Shown here: piece after piece, positions 19,885-32,349 of the stretch | Position numbering within the stretch: position 1 is the first letter of the stretch | How the letters are laid out: every line of letters starts with the position of its first letter | Origin: Isoetes taiwanensis | Taxonomy: Eukaryota; Streptophyta; Lycopodiopsida; Isoetales; Isoetaceae | Assembly: GCA_021234155.1 (NCBI GenBank) | Contig: JAJEKV010000079.1 | Span: 2,050,789 to 2,114,788 of the forward strand | DNA: 64,000 nt | Reading direction: 5' to 3' | Position numbers and translations under genes: made by a program | Notes under the pieces: generated by a model | What the model saw: only the letters and a program-made list of their open reading frames with translations | Databases searched by the model: none | Told to the model about the DNA's origin: nothing

Positions 19885-20866
19885 GCATTTAATGTAAGGT
19901 GGTTAGGCAGGACCCAATAATTACATAACTAAGCAATGTTAGTGGTGTGAAACTTTCTTCCTCCTCCACCACCACTAGCAAATTGGCATTTGATAAGTAT
20001 TTTGACAGTCGTATTCCAGAATAGTGATCCTAAATAACGAATTTAATGTAAGGTGGTTAGGCAGGCCCAATAATTACACAACTAAGCAATGTTAGTGGTG
20101 TGAAACTTTCTCCCTCCTCCACCACCACTAGCAATTTGGCATTTGATAAGTATTTTGACAGTCGTATTCCAGAATAGTGCTCCTAAATAACGAAGCACGC
20201 CGTAACTCAAATATGAAACTACCTATTAACTGTCCCGAACGGCTCACTTTTGATAGCAACAAAATGCACATATTTTTTCATTTTTACTCTATGCAAAGAA
20301 GAGCTAGGGAAGAATAACACCACCACTAGCAATTTGGCATTTGATAAGTATTTTGACAGTCGTATTCCAGAATAGTGCTCCTAAATAACAAAGCACGGCG
20401 TAACTCAAATATGAAACTACCTATTAACTGTCCGGAACGGCTCACTTTTGATAGCAACAAAATGCACATATTTTTTCATTTTTACACTATGCAAAGAAGA
20501 GCTAGGGAAGAATAAAAAAGGCATTTGGACGGAATGTAGTTCATTCTTGGAAAAGCAAAAGCCCTGCCCAATAATTACACAACTAAGCAATGTTAGTGGT
20601 GTGAAACTTTCTTCCTCCTCCTCCACCACCACTAGCAATTTGGCATTTGATAAGTATTTTGACAGTCGTATTCCAGAATAGTGCTCCTAAATAAAGAAGC
20701 ACGCCATAACTCAAATATGAAACTACCTATTAACTGTCCCGAACGGCTCACTTTTGATAGCAACAAAATGCACATATTTTTTCATTTTTACTCTATGCAT
20801 AGCTAGGGAAGAATAAAAAAGGCATTTGGACGGAATGTAGTTCATTCTTGGAAAAGCAAAAGCTAA
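19885..20866. repeat. Nested tandem duplications, units about 150-370 bp
   Basis: Three sub-blocks recur in changing order: (i) AATGTAAGGTGGTTAGGCAG through GGTGTGAAACTTTCT; (ii) CACCACTAGCAA through GTCGTATTCCAGAATAGTG; (iii) AACTCAAATATGAAACTACC through GAGCTAGGGAAGAATAA. Block ii occurs four times (near 19970, 20122, 20322, 20622) and block iii three times. Copies are nearly identical, so the duplications are recent. Short open frames across it are repeat-derived. Confidence 0.88.
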
Positions 20867-20869
20867 CAT

Positions 20870-22490
20870 GTAGACCTGCACAAACGAACAAGAAAACAGG
20901 CAAAAATTAGAGCGATAGCAAATATAAAGTCTTAAAGAAATAAGTAAAGAAAGATTTATTAACCCCTACCAAGAATCATGAGAGCTTCAAAGGAGGAAAA
21001 ACCTACCAGAGGTTCAAACAACAGGAGCAAATCTTTCTGGAAATATAAATATAAGTAGATAATAGGCTCCAAATCTAATAAAATACGCAAGAAATGTCAA
21101 TATCTAAAAAAACAGGAAAAAAAAAAAGGAAAAAAAAGGAGCATTGGAGGATATTGATCCTAAACCTGGCGCTTGGATCAACCTCAGTGGATTCTACATG
21201 GTTGGAATCTTAAGGTTGCTCAAGGCAACCAATATTTGTGGAAAATCTGCAAAAAAGTATCAATCACTTTAGGACCCCTAAAGCAAAATGAGGCAGTTGC
21301 ATGCAGATCTGAATATTTCAAGCTATACCGATCTTTTCCAAATGATTTTTGAAGCATGAATCAGATATGGGAAACAAATTTGGCTCAATTTGGATATGGG
21401 ATGACTGAGAAAATTGGATTTAAAGTTGATAGAAAATTTGGGCAGTGCACTTCCTTGAGATAGAAAAAGGTATGCACGCTCAAATGATGATATCTCGAGT
21501 TTTACTGAATATTTTTGGTTGATGTTTGAAATGACTATCAGAAAAAATTGTAGGATCATGTGAAAAAAAAGGTTGGTCTGATTTGGACATGGGAGGATGA
21601 AGAAAAGTGAGTTCAAAGTGGATCAAAAATTTTGTCAATGAACTATCAAAGAAAAACAACAAGCAACTTTTTGCATCTCAAGTTTTATAAGGGATTTTTG
21701 TGTGAATTTAACTGTTACAAGTATGAATAGGATCTGAGGTCATGTGCATATGCGCAAAAAATGGATCTGATGCAAAAGGGCTAAACTGCCGTAGATTTTA
21801 AAACTTGAAAGTGCACAAATTTGTAAAATCATTCGAAATACAAATCAGAAGAGGATTTTCATTGACATCATGGTCACAAATAGTCATAACAAAAGGGCCC
21901 ATGCCAATTTGATCATGAACCATGGGAAGATAAGGTAGAATCACAAATCATATAGATATTTGATTGTACAACAATGTTTTTTAGCCAATGGAAGTTCAAA
22001 AGCATGAAGATCAATCCAGATACTCCTTTAAGGGGTGAAAATCCAACCTCCTTTGCTCCTGGGTCTTCAAGAAAAAGCATTTGATCCCCTTCATTTAAGA
22101 ATCCTTAGTTTCTTGTCTTTCTTCTTATGCAATCAGGCTGGTTTAATGTCTTGTTTTGCTCTAATGGGTAAGGTATGAAGATAGTAAATGTAAGCTCAAA
22201 TTTTTTATGCCAGACATTTTGCCACATAGAAATGAGGTGGTATAAATAATTGAACATAATGTGTTAGCACTCACACCAGTTTTGCTAGGTATTTTCTGTA
22301 TTTTTCATTTTCCTTAGCAAAGATAGTGGAAACGAAAAAAAAAACTAGGCAAAATAAGGATGATGTGTCAAAGAATGAGGTGGCAATGATAAGTGATGAT
22401 GTGGCAAAGAGGACATGGCACCATATACCCATACTTTTCTTATTTATGCATTTTGATCAAGTTTGGATGTGGGGCAATATGAAGACTAGG
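20870..22490. other. Intergenic, no gene recognised
   Basis: AT-rich. Two related stretches of about 115 bp (21335-21450 and 21515-21640) share GGATATGGGA/GGACATGGGA and a following GGAT-AAAGT-GAT-AAAATTT pattern, an old direct repeat perhaps from an LTR element. I see no protein or RNA gene. Confidence 0.5.
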
Positions 22491-22499
22491 ATGATGATT

Positions 22500-23105
22500 A
22501 AACGAGGAAACCTCCCCAACTTTCCTTGTATGACCTGGGGAGGTTTCCACATTAGAAAACAGGAGAGGTTTCCATGGAAACCTCCCCACCTTTCTATGGA
22601 AACCTCCCCAACTTTCTGGGCATGACCTGGGGAGGTTTCCAATTAAGAAAATAGGGGAGGTTTCCACGGAAAGGTGGTATAAAATGAGCAAGCAACTTCC
22701 TGAAACTCATCTCTCCGACGTAGCCTAAATGCTGTAAAATCAGCAAGCAACTTCCCGAAAACTCATCTCTCCAGCACAAATCACCACTGCTTCTATTCTA
22801 TTCTATTCTTGAGGCGCTCCTCTGCTTGAATCATTTATGGCGCTGTAGGCTGAAAAAGGCAATGTGGAAAAATAGAAAAGTTCCAAAAATCTGAATAAAT
22901 CTGATCGTCCACATTAATTTTGGGCTATTTATGACTTGATGCTATCATAGATCTTCCTTTTTTATAAAATTTTATGAAAACCTGATCTTCTTTTTTAATA
23001 AAATTTTATGGAAACCTCACTAATTAGCACATGTGGAAACCTCCCCAGGCTTTAACGGAAAGCTGGGGAGGTTTCAATAGAGGAAAATGGGGGAGGTTTC
23101 CAATC
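22500..23105. repeat. Field of GGAAACCTCCCC motifs in both orientations
   Basis: The 12-mer GGAAACCTCCCC or its complement GGGGAGGTTTCC occurs about nine times: six between 22505 and 22665, including a near-palindrome GAGGTTTCCATGGAAACCTC at 22566-22585, and three between 23035 and 23100. The two clusters would fit subterminal repeats of a 600-bp non-autonomous DNA transposon, but no clear terminal repeat or target duplication was found. Confidence 0.7.
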
Positions 23106-23894
23106 CTTGTAGTCTAATCCAAATCGAGCGAATATAATTTGATCGCCTTTGCTATGGTCACGAGATCACTGGCACCATCAAGCCATAGCTGATGCCTTCA
23201 CAATAGAATAGCGCCATAGATAGTGCCAAGAAGCTACCGCTATAGCCAGCGCCTTATGCGGGATTCACATGGTTCAAATTTTGGTGGTGAAAATTTGGCG
23301 GTCATGCATCGATGGTAAAACTGGCTGTGTTTGCATTAACAAGTACTTTTCTATGAATAGCATCAACCCTGGGTTTCGATATCAAACTGGAACAGCAACG
23401 CAGATATCCGTTTTGAATTCCTAAATTTCATCTCCAAGAATCCATTCCATTATAGTCCAACTGTGCTTTCAATTTACAGTTTTATTTTTCTTTATAATTG
23501 GATTCTGTTTTCTCAAATATAGAACACTTGTTTTCTGAGACCACCATCGGCTTTGATCACCAAGATGAGATAGATACTGTCTAAAACATCTCAGATATCG
23601 ATGATGTGTTTGAACTCATAATGAATTCGTGCATACAATTTATGCTTCTATTGATGCTTTAGCCAGAAGGAAACCAAGGAAGTACTGGATCTATCTGAAC
23701 CAGGTAGGCCACATTATATGATAGGTATTTATTTGAGAAATTATTGCAATTGGTCATTCCACACATAGATCTTGAAACAATAGTTAGGGAGGCCAAAGAG
23801 AAAATTAAAGCAGTTGCAATAATTATATTTAGGCTTGCACACAATAAAAAAACTGTTATATCTGTCTAGAGCAATTTGTTTTGGGTTCTAACAC

Positions 23895-23896
<2 letters not shown>

Positions 23897-23928
<32 letters not shown>
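23897..23928. repeat. Poly(T) tract, 32 bp
   Basis: Uninterrupted run of T, followed by GAAGGCGCGGTGGG. It could be the A-tail of a minus-strand retrocopy, but no coding retrocopy is recognised to its right on the minus strand. Confidence 0.8.
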
Positions 23929-23929
<1 letters not shown>

Positions 23930-24161
23930 AAGGCGCGGTGGGTTTTTTATATTTCATTTTAAAAAGGTACATAAAGTAAAATAGTGAATAAATCACTTGG
24001 AGGCATGTCCAACAGCTGACATAACCTCTCTGCTGCTGATAATAGTTCATAAGCAGCATTATTAGGACAAAATTAAGCATTACAACACTTATGACAAAAT
24101 GTTAAGAGATGTATACAAATTAAACCAGATAAGTTCAGATAATTTGCTGCAGCCTCAAACT

Positions 24162-24659
24162 TCATTCAACAGCATCAAGCAGATCTTGCAGTGTTAAATC
24201 AGCCACTGTGGTATTCCCAAATATGCATAGCATTTGATCCAGCTGTTTAATGAAAAACGAGGTGAAGTCAAGGAATAAGAGTATGTGAGCCTCTCTTTTC
24301 TGCTGCCACTTGTGGAATAATTGTATGAAGAAGGGCTTCAAATTGCTTTCTAGCACAGTACAAGAATTGTTGTTAGCATTCTTTCTGTTGAGTTGAAACC
24401 TATTTTCAGTAGCCTTCCTAGTGAGGAAAAGCTTAGAGACCTTATGCAAACCTTTGAAGCTATATCTAGTGTGCCTCAGATTGCTAGAGCTGTAGAAGAT
24501 ACACACATTTTCTTCAAATGTGCTCCTGCAAAAAAAATTGGTGTTGCTGACTATTGATATAGGCACGACTTCTTTTCCATTTTGTTGCAAGCAGCTTGTA
24601 ACCGAACTTGATTTTCTAGAATGTTTGTTGTGATGCATCAGAAGGCGCTCATGGCACAA
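24162..24659 (-). CDS. Unrecognised open reading frame, 165 aa
   Basis: Continuously open on the minus strand, divergent from the Harbinger remnant that starts about 35 bp away. It contains RYSFKGLHKVSKLFLTRKAT and LKPFFIQLFHKWQQKREAHI. PIF/Harbinger elements carry a second gene for a Myb/SANT-like protein, but I see no tryptophan-spaced SANT pattern here, so that link is only positional. It may be chance. Confidence 0.25.
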   Translation of the reverse strand: MCHERLLMHHNKHSRKSSSVTSCLQQNGKEVVPISIVSNTNFFCRSTFEENVCIFYSSSNLRHTRYSFKGLHKVSKLFLTRKATENRFQLNRKNANNNSCTVLESNLKPFFIQLFHKWQQKREAHILLFLDFTSFFIKQLDQMLCIFGNTTVADLTLQDLLDAVE

Positions 24660-24699
24660 GTCACTTCTATAAGTCTCTTCTTTAAGCCAAATTGTCTAG

Positions 24700-25110
24700 A
24701 AAATTGAGCTTGAGTGGTCATTCAAGGCACTTGCATGGTAGAAGAGTCCTTTCTTACATTATAGCAGATTCAAGATATCCTACCTCAGAGTACATGCTCG
24801 TCGTGAAGAGGACGAAAAGGAGTGATCATCAAGATCAAATAGGCTTCTCCAAGTACTTATCTCAGGCTAGAGCTGTTACAGAGAATGACTTTGGTTTGTT
24901 GAAAGGGCGATGGAACTTTTTGAAAGACTTGACAATTCACATGCCACATGCTCCTACAGTAGGTATTGTGTGCTGTATTCTGCACAACTTCCTTTAAACA
25001 AAAAGTTAAGTATGAGTTCTACGGTGGTTATGTGATTTTATACGAGGATGAGCCACTAAATCAAGGGGAAGTGACAAGAAGACGAGATGGCAAATTGCTT
25101 AGGAACTCCA
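24700..25110 (+). pseudogene. PIF/Harbinger transposase, C-terminal fragment
   Basis: HARBI1-like (DDE_Tnp_4) transposase remnant. It reads RHLHGRRVLSYIIADSRYPT, with the second catalytic Asp in ADS; then ARAVTENDFGLLKGRWNFLK, with the catalytic Glu in TEN and the family's FGLLKGRW block; and HMPHAPTVGIVCCILHNFL. After a stop at 24998 the family's tail continues out of frame (EDEPLNQGEVTRR, 25047-25085). The N-terminal half with the first Asp is missing, so it cannot be active. Terminal repeats were not identified. Confidence 0.88.
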
Positions 25111-25356
25111 TTTTCAATACATAAAACTAATCAAGAGCCTCTAAGACAACACACAATCTCATTACAAAATATAAACATAAACAAAAGTAAAGATCTCAGA
25201 AAGGGTGACCTTGGGATGATTGGGTGCCAAAAGGATCTGAGTCATACATGTCTCAGTCTAGAAGATCAAATATACTTGATGGTCAGCCTTGAAATTGGAT
25301 TTGCAATTGCATTTCTATCTGGGCTAATAGTAATTGCAATCGTTCTTTTCATTTAG
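25087..25356 (+). other. Open reading frame with C-terminal hydrophobic helix
   Basis: An 89-aa frame overlapping the out-of-frame Harbinger tail at its start. The last 30 residues, including LEIGFAIAFLSGLIVIAIVL, look like a transmembrane anchor of the kind that ends LRR receptor-like proteins; that comparison is tentative. No upstream receptor sequence is present. Confidence 0.25.
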
Positions 25357-25883
25357 TTGCCTCAAGTTCAATCCATGTGGTAGATAGATAGAGTTCCTTT
25401 GATATTCTGTTATATACTTGCCAGCTCTCTTATCTGTTTTAAAAGGATGCTTTAACAGTCTCATATATTCTTACGTTCTTTAAACAGATGTTTTAACTAC
25501 TCATACATTCTAATTTGTGTACTTTAGTGGCTTAGTATTTATAGATATTACCTGGAGTGTTCATTTATTATACTTGGACGGATTTTTGGAAGATATTGGC
25601 AGCCCTTTTTTATATTTCCCTTTATGACATTGCATTGCATGTTTTCATTTCCACAGGTTTCATTTATTGTACTTAATAGAGTTTGAGAGATACTTGCAGC
25701 CCCTTATGTTACCTCCCTTTAGGCCCCTGCATTATTTGATCCTAGTACCAGAGGGATCATCCATGTATTTCTTAGATTGTTATCTCTCTCACTTCTAACA
25801 GTGAGTTTCATAGTACTCTACATAATCCATTCCTTTTGCTACTGTAGGCTGCTTTCTAAAATATTAACTGTAATCTCTCCCTA

Positions 25884-28696
25884 GGGCTCATTGGAGACTT
25901 CAATGTACGCACTAACACAGAATAGACAATGAGATTTGACCCTTTGGCCGATGATGTGTTGCAACTGAGCCCTTCAGGATGAGCTTGGCCACGGGCATCA
26001 ACTGACATTCAGGTCGCGCGCTATAGGAGGCGGCTTTTGTTGCTTTGCAGTATCTTTGACCTAGTGATTTGCAATAGATTAGTGCACTGGCCGTCCTCTT
26101 GCCAACACACTTGCAGGTAGGAGAACCAGGGAGGCGGATCTAGCGTGGTGGACTATATTGAGCAAAACATGCATCTCGTCAAGCATTTTCGATTGGGAAC
26201 AGATGGTAGGGATGAGGAAGTGGACTCCGACCACTTGCCATTCTACTTGCAGCAGGCTTGGCAGCTTGCTCCAGCCACCTATACAACACCTCCTTGCATG
26301 CCCCAGACTGGACTATGAGCACGCTCATACTTACTTCCAGGTGCTTGCAGAGGACCTGGCAAGCATCTCACAATGCTTAACACTGGAGCAGCAGGCAAGC
26401 AAGCTCATTGACGTCCTCGGGACTGCTGCATAAAGATGTTTTGGGAGAAGCCGCCCCCAACGAACCTTGGGAGCTACGACCTTTCTGCATAACTAGTGGT
26501 TTGATGCTAGTTTGATGCCAAGTCACAGATCCTGCTCTACGCCCGGATGCGATCAAGCAATAACGCACTTTCATTACGGCTAGAAAGGCCAGGTACATTG
26601 CGGCTCATCAATAGGAAATATTCTTCCTCTTGGAACACCATCCCAGGACCTTCTTGCGAAGAGTGCTCAGAAGGCTAGTGCCGCCCACAGGAAACATCAC
26701 CCCGGAGCAGTGGGGGCAATACCTACGACAGCTCTACAATCCTGACGGTGCATGAGCAGGATTACCCTCGCAGCAGAGCCCGGTGCTGGTGCTCATAGAA
26801 GCGGAGGTAGCACAGGGGCTGCAGCATCTAGCCAATAGAAAAGCGCCAGACCTTGACGGCATGCAGGTGGAGTTACTCAAGTGGGCAGGAACATCCATGG
26901 CACAGGTACTAACCGCCATATTCAACAAGGCATTACCGGACGGTTTTTCCCTGCAGTGGATCACTAGCAGGATTGTCCCAATCTACAAGGCAAGAGACCC
27001 CCATTGCCCGGCCAATTACCAGACCATCATGATCAGCTCAATGTTTGCAAAGCTCCTCGCCGGGATCCTCGAGCAGCAGTTGACAAGATGGGCAGAGGCA
27101 GCGGAAGTACAAGAACTCGCGCAGGCAGGATTCAGGCCGAGGCACTGAACCATTGATCACATCTTCACGCTGCAGACTCTGGTTGAGGACAGTAGGAACC
27201 GTCAACAAGGTCTGTATTGCTTCTTTGTAGACTTCGCCAAGGCCTTTAACACTGTGCCTCGAAAAAAGTTGTGGACAAGATTGCAAGAGCTAGACGTCCC
27301 TGCAGAACTATAGAATGCGGTGTACAGGTTATATGAGACATGCACAGGCCGGTTGCAACCAGCGGGCCAACCATTCGAGAGAAGTATCGGGGTTCACCAG
27401 GGATGCTCTCTCTCTCCCACACTATTTGGCATGTACATTGATCAGTTGGAGAGATGGCTTGCTGATAGTGGAGGCAATGGCTCTCAACTTCTACACCAGA
27501 TCACCAGACAGCTGATATATGCTAATGATGTGGACCTCCAGCTCATATTCAGGCCGACATGCAATGCCATCTTGATGTCCTGGACACATTTTGCCAGGTG
27601 ACTGACATGTGTGTCAACTTGGCCAAGACCAAGGTGGTCCTGATATCATACGCACGCCAACCAAGGGCTCTGACTCACATCTCATAGCCAAAATGTTGAT
27701 GCCTGCTTACAAATATTTGGGGTGGAGTTCTCGTCTGCCATGAATTGGGACAATTCCATCCGGTTGCGAGTGGCAGCAGGTTAGAAGGCACTCTATGCAA
27801 TGCAGAACAATAGCCACAAGCTGGAGCTGTATGATTGGGCCCACCAGTCGCACCTATTCAAGGTTCTAGTAGAACATGTGCTTTTGTATGGGGTTGAAGC
27901 CTGGGGCCTAGTGGTCCCCCTTGCTACTTGGAATGAACTGGAGCAGGTGCAGCTTTCTTGGCACGGGTCCTGGAGGTAAAGTCCACAATTATATACCAGA
28001 TAATGTTGCAGGAGACAGGTTTCTTGCCTCTTTAGAGGGGGGTCCTTGATAGAAACATCATCTACTTCTAGAAGATGGTCAGTGTGGACGATACTTGTCT
28101 CTCTAACCTCCTTACACTGTGGCAATGGGGCCTCAATGCCTAAAGGCCTGCTGGCAGGAAAAGAGAGCTCAATGGCTGGCTAGATGGAATGTACAGGATT
28201 ACAGGTGCATCCGAGTGCAAAGGGAGGCAGATCGCCACAGTCTCCGACAGTACCTTGATACATGCTTCCTCATAAGCTACGGGATGGCAGCACCCTTGAA
28301 GATGTCAAGATGGCACATTACCAATGCCACATAAACCCCATGTTGGAGCGGGGCCTGCAATGCTACCCGCGCACTCATCTACCCATGAAAAAGCGCAGAT
28401 TCATTGCCTTTATCTACATAAGTGCACACCATCTCTGGATTGAGACAGGGAGATGGAGTGGTGAGCCACGCGAGGAGAGGCTTTGTCAACGTTGCCAAGT
28501 TGGAGCTGTGGAAGATTGCCACACCCTTCAAAGCTGTGCGGCATATGATGACATTCGGATATGCTATGCAAAGTTGGTCCGTCTTGGCCAGCCCCTGCAT
28601 GAGATGTTGAGCGCGACCTCGGTACGGATGTTGGGATCGTACCTTCAAGAGGTCATGGATTGCCAAGATCAGCTCGGTCCTTGGGCACTTGACTGA
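25884..28696 (+). pseudogene. LINE polyprotein (endonuclease, RT, zinc-binding C-terminus), broken
   Basis: GLIGDFNVRTN is the endonuclease GDFN block, and VDSDHLPF is its SDH block. RT blocks: APDLDGMQVELLKWAGTSMA, ITSRIVPIYKARDPHCPANY, ELAQAGFRPRH (then a stop), FFVDFAKAFNTVPRKKLW, and GVHQGCSLSPTLFGMYIDQL. The catalytic YADD motif reads YAND at about 27517-27528, destroying one metal ligand. The C-terminus has RCQVGAVEDCHTLQSCAAYD, a CCHC-like cluster, ending at 28696. At least six stops or frameshifts are visible. Dead. Confidence 0.88.
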
Positions 28697-28871
28697 TATG
28701 TGTACATATTTCTTTACTTTGTTCAGTTTGATAGCAATCCTATTCCTGTCACGGTTTTTCCCCCCCAAAAAAACCCTTTGGGGTGGGGGTTTTTTAAACC
28801 GAACAGTAATACGCCTACTGTGCCTCCTTTTTGGGTCCCATAGGCCAATTGGTCTCCATGGATGATAAAAG

Positions 28872-28897
28872 CTCTATTCTATTCTATTCTATTCTTA
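28872..28897 (+). repeat. TTCTA tandem tail of the LINE
   Basis: CTATTCTATTCTATTCTATT follows GGATGATAAAAGCT, about 175 bp after the last coding block. A shorter TTCTA run at 22793-22810 may mark another, lost, copy. Confidence 0.75.
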
Positions 28898-28899
28898 AA

Positions 28900-30480
28900 C
28901 TGTAGGGCTATAGGTCTTTAGCTTACCTGTATATGGCTTGTACATTTACCCTGTTTAGGCTAACTTGCATTTGGTTCCAGTGTAGGTAACTAGATCTATC
29001 CCTCCATATTGTTTTGTGGTTAACAAATGAGCAAAGCTACTATTCAAAGCGTTAAAATTTTTCAGATTGGTGATATCTAAAAGCCTATATTATGTTCTGT
29101 TTAATTTTGTCACCTCTTAGCTGGGTGGTTGGGTATGAAACAATCTCTATCCTTTTTTTCAAGACATTAATATCTATAAGAACTTCGTGGTAAAAAATGT
29201 TGTTTCCTCAAGCATTTCTGGTATCTCGTATTATATACACATTGTAAAACTCAATATATCTTAATATTGAAGACATTGACTATATGCAGCATTTTAGCAA
29301 TAATGGTTGTATTTTCGAAATGGTTAAAGTGTGAAATTTTAGATAGAACTTGGGATCTTGTAAATTGAAAATGTATATTCTTTATGAATGAAGGATGCTT
29401 TTTCCTCTGAATGTTTCAACGGTAAAGGTTAAAAGTCTTGGCAACAGTTTACATTACATTTAGAAAGACCATTTCTTAAGGTCTTATAGTTCTTATCAAG
29501 GCCTGGATATGGTAAACACCTAACTGTATCTAGGGCTGCATATTTAAGGGCTTTGGACCTTTGCCAAAACAATTCAATGTTTTATTAAGAATACTTTATC
29601 CAATGCAACCAGTGAATTAATGTGCTTATTTTTTCACTTGAATCTATGTTTTTTCTTTTTTTTTTTCCTTGTTTTTAATAATCCATTCAATTGTTTTAGG
29701 AGTATGGTCTATGTTTCAAGAATGGTGATTTATGCACACATAACAAAACCCCATGGGATGCCTTTTTGTTGTGGTGTATTATGGGAAATGTTATTTTTTA
29801 GGTTCCAAAAAGAAATAACAAATCAAAAAGGCATTCACAACACCATAACGCACCACAACAATAAATTTTGATTTTTTTTTATGCTCTGGTAAAATAATGC
29901 CCACATATACGAAGAAACAGAGGCAAATATATCATATCGTAATACATATACAATAACTTAAGCACCCCGCCTTGTGCATAGAGATTTTGATCTCGACCAT
30001 CGATTGTGAAATCGACGGTTCGAATACAGCCACCTCGGCGTTTACATACAAGGGGGCAGCTTAATCCAGATTGATCTCGGCCGTCGAATGTGCTATATCA
30101 ACGGCCCAAGTTTAGCCACGTTTGTTATGTGCAATTAATGTCATGTGATGAGGTGGCCGCAATATTTGGTGTAGCAGATCTTAACCGTTAGATCAAAAGG
30201 TGAGCATAAATCCTAGCCATTAACTTTTTTATATTAAATTTGTTTTTTTTTTAAAGGAGGTGAGATGGCACCCTCATTATAAAAAGGTAATGAGGTGGCA
30301 AAGTATTTATGAAAGGATATTCTAGGAAGCTTCCTTTTGCTTAATCGCCCAAAGGCACGTAGCTTGCAGTAGAGGGGTCGGATGAAGGTGGGGCCCACGC
30401 CATTAGATTGCTCTCATCGAGAGCTTTCCAATGAGTGGTGCTTTGGCACTATTTTGTCGCAGCTGCAGCCAACGTGATCG
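28900..30480. other. Intergenic, no gene recognised
   Basis: AT-rich to 29950. At 29985-30200 there are diverged direct repeats of GATCTCGRCCRTCGAWTGTG, each followed by ATCRACGG words, a style common near the ends of plant non-autonomous transposons. No protein-coding stretch is convincing. Confidence 0.5.
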
Positions 30481-30489
30481 AATGCTAAG

Positions 30490-31680
30490 AATCTTTTTGG
30501 AATCTTCGAGTTTCAAAGAATCTATGGTAAGTTGAGGGAATGTAGGAGAATCTTTATAGGATCTTAGAGAATCCAGAGGAAAATCATGAGAATCTTAGAG
30601 AATCTATGAGAATCCCAAGAGAGCATTTTTGAGAATGTAAGGGAATCTAAGGGAATCTTGATAAAATCTTTAAAAAGATAGAGGAATCTTGACAGAATCT
30701 TGGGGAATCTTCATAGAATCTATGGGAACTAAAGGAATCTCAAAAGAATCTATAGGAATCTCAAGCGCTTCTTTGGGAAGCTAGGGGAATCTTGATAAAA
30801 CCTATAAGAACCTACAGGAATCTTAATGCTTAATAGAATCTTGGAGAATCTAGAGGAATCTTGGGGTATTCTTTTAGAATGTAGGGGAATCTTTAGAGAA
30901 TCTTAAGGAGTATCAAATGAATCTTTGGGAATCTAGGAGAATCTAAAGGAATCTTCATAAAATCTTTAGGAATCTATGGGAATATTAGGAAATCTTACGA
31001 GAATCTATGGAAATCTAGGAGAATCTAAGGAAATCGTAATTTAGATAGAATCTTGGAGAATCTAAGGGAATCGTAATAAAGGTTAGGGAACTCTCCATAG
31101 AATCTTAAGAATCTAGGGAAATCTTCATGGAATCTTAAGGAATCTTAGTGCAATTTTGGAAAATCTGGGAGAATCTTCATAGGATCTTAGAGAATCTATA
31201 GGAATCTCAAGAGAATCTTAAGTATTCTAGGGCAATCTTTATAGAATTCTGGGAAATGTAAGAGAATCTACATGGTTCAAGAGAGAATCTTTGAGAATGT
31301 AAGGGTATCTAAGGGAATCTTGATAAAATCTTTAAGAATCTAAAGGAGTCTAGGGTAATCTTCATAGGATCTTAGAGAATCTAGGGGAATGTCAAGAGAA
31401 TCTTAGGATTCTAGGAGAATCTTTATAGAAAATCTAAGAGAATCTACATGGAGTCGTGAAAAATCTAGAGGAATCTAGGAATAATCTTTGACAACCTAGG
31501 GGAATCTCAAGAGAATCTTAGAAAATATAGGGAAATCTCTGAGAATTGAGAGGAATCTTGATAGAACCTTGGAGAATCTAGGGGAATCTCTTTTAGAATC
31601 TAGTAGAATCTACATAGAATATTGCAGAATCTAAAGAAACCTTGGGCTAATCTTCAAAAAACTAGGGGAATCTTTCACGA
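30490..31680. repeat. Degenerate GAATCT array, left part
   Basis: About 1.2 kb in which (A/G)GAATCT(A/T) recurs roughly every 10-20 bp, in phrases such as GGGAATCTTGATAGAATCTT. It has no long-range unit and no coding capacity. Strand bias is strong: AGATTC is rare. Confidence 0.9.
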
Positions 31681-31784
31681 TGGGTGTGTTTTGAAGGGTC
31701 GGCTTTATGCAGTCCCTCATATTACAAACACTTGTCTAACATATATGTGTTCTTATGTTCGTCGCGCTTATCCGACCGTTGATC

Positions 31785-32185
31785 CGAGATCCTACGATTC
31801 ACGTGGCTTTGGGACGTATCCTACGGCCCAGATGGCTTGGGAGTTTCTATATAGATTATAGTAAGCGATCCTACGGTCCAGGTTGATTTGATCTTGATCG
31901 TCGGTCCAAGTTCCTACGGCCCACGTTGCTTTAGGATATATCCTACGGTGCACATGACTTTGGGAATTATATGTAACAGATCCTACGGTCCAGATTGTTC
32001 TTGATCCTGATCTTCGATCCAGGATCCTACGACTCACGTGGCTTGGCACATATCCTACGGTGCACATGGCTTCGGGAATTATATGTAACAGATCCTATGG
32101 CTCATGTTGCTTTAATTATTATCACGTGGTGAGATCTCGACCCTTGATCGAGTCCAAGATCCTACGGCTCACATTAAATGCTCGA
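31785..32185. repeat. TCCTACGG-phrase repeats inside the GAATCT array
   Basis: About ten copies of (A)TCCTACGG(C/T)(C/G)CA(C/G)(A/G)T spaced 25-60 bp, with longer repeats of GGGAATTATATGTAACAGAT (31958 and 32074) and TCTTGATC. The wording resembles ATCCAACGGC-type motifs found in many plant elements. Confidence 0.85.
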
Positions 32186-32349
32186 CCCTTAAGGAGAGGC
32201 TTTTAAAATTTTTATGTTTTATGGAGGATTTAAACCTTGGACATCAACCTCTCAGCCCTCTATTCTAACCACTAAACCAAGCATTAACTCAATAATTTGT
32301 TTATGTTTTAAATATACTTAAGGGTAATGCTATTAAGATAAAATAGAGT

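Larger units (their letters stand above)
25880..28897 (+). mobile_element. Non-LTR retrotransposon (LINE), degenerate
   Basis: In order: AP-type endonuclease (25884-26250), reverse transcriptase (26735-27600), a C-terminal domain with a Cys/His cluster (28262-28696), and a tail of TTCTA repeats (28872-28897). The 5' end is probably truncated, as only the C-terminal part of the endonuclease is seen. The short tandem TTCTA tail in place of poly(A) is a family trait. The minus-strand fragments at 38.1-39.2 kb belong to the same or a close family. Confidence 0.88.
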
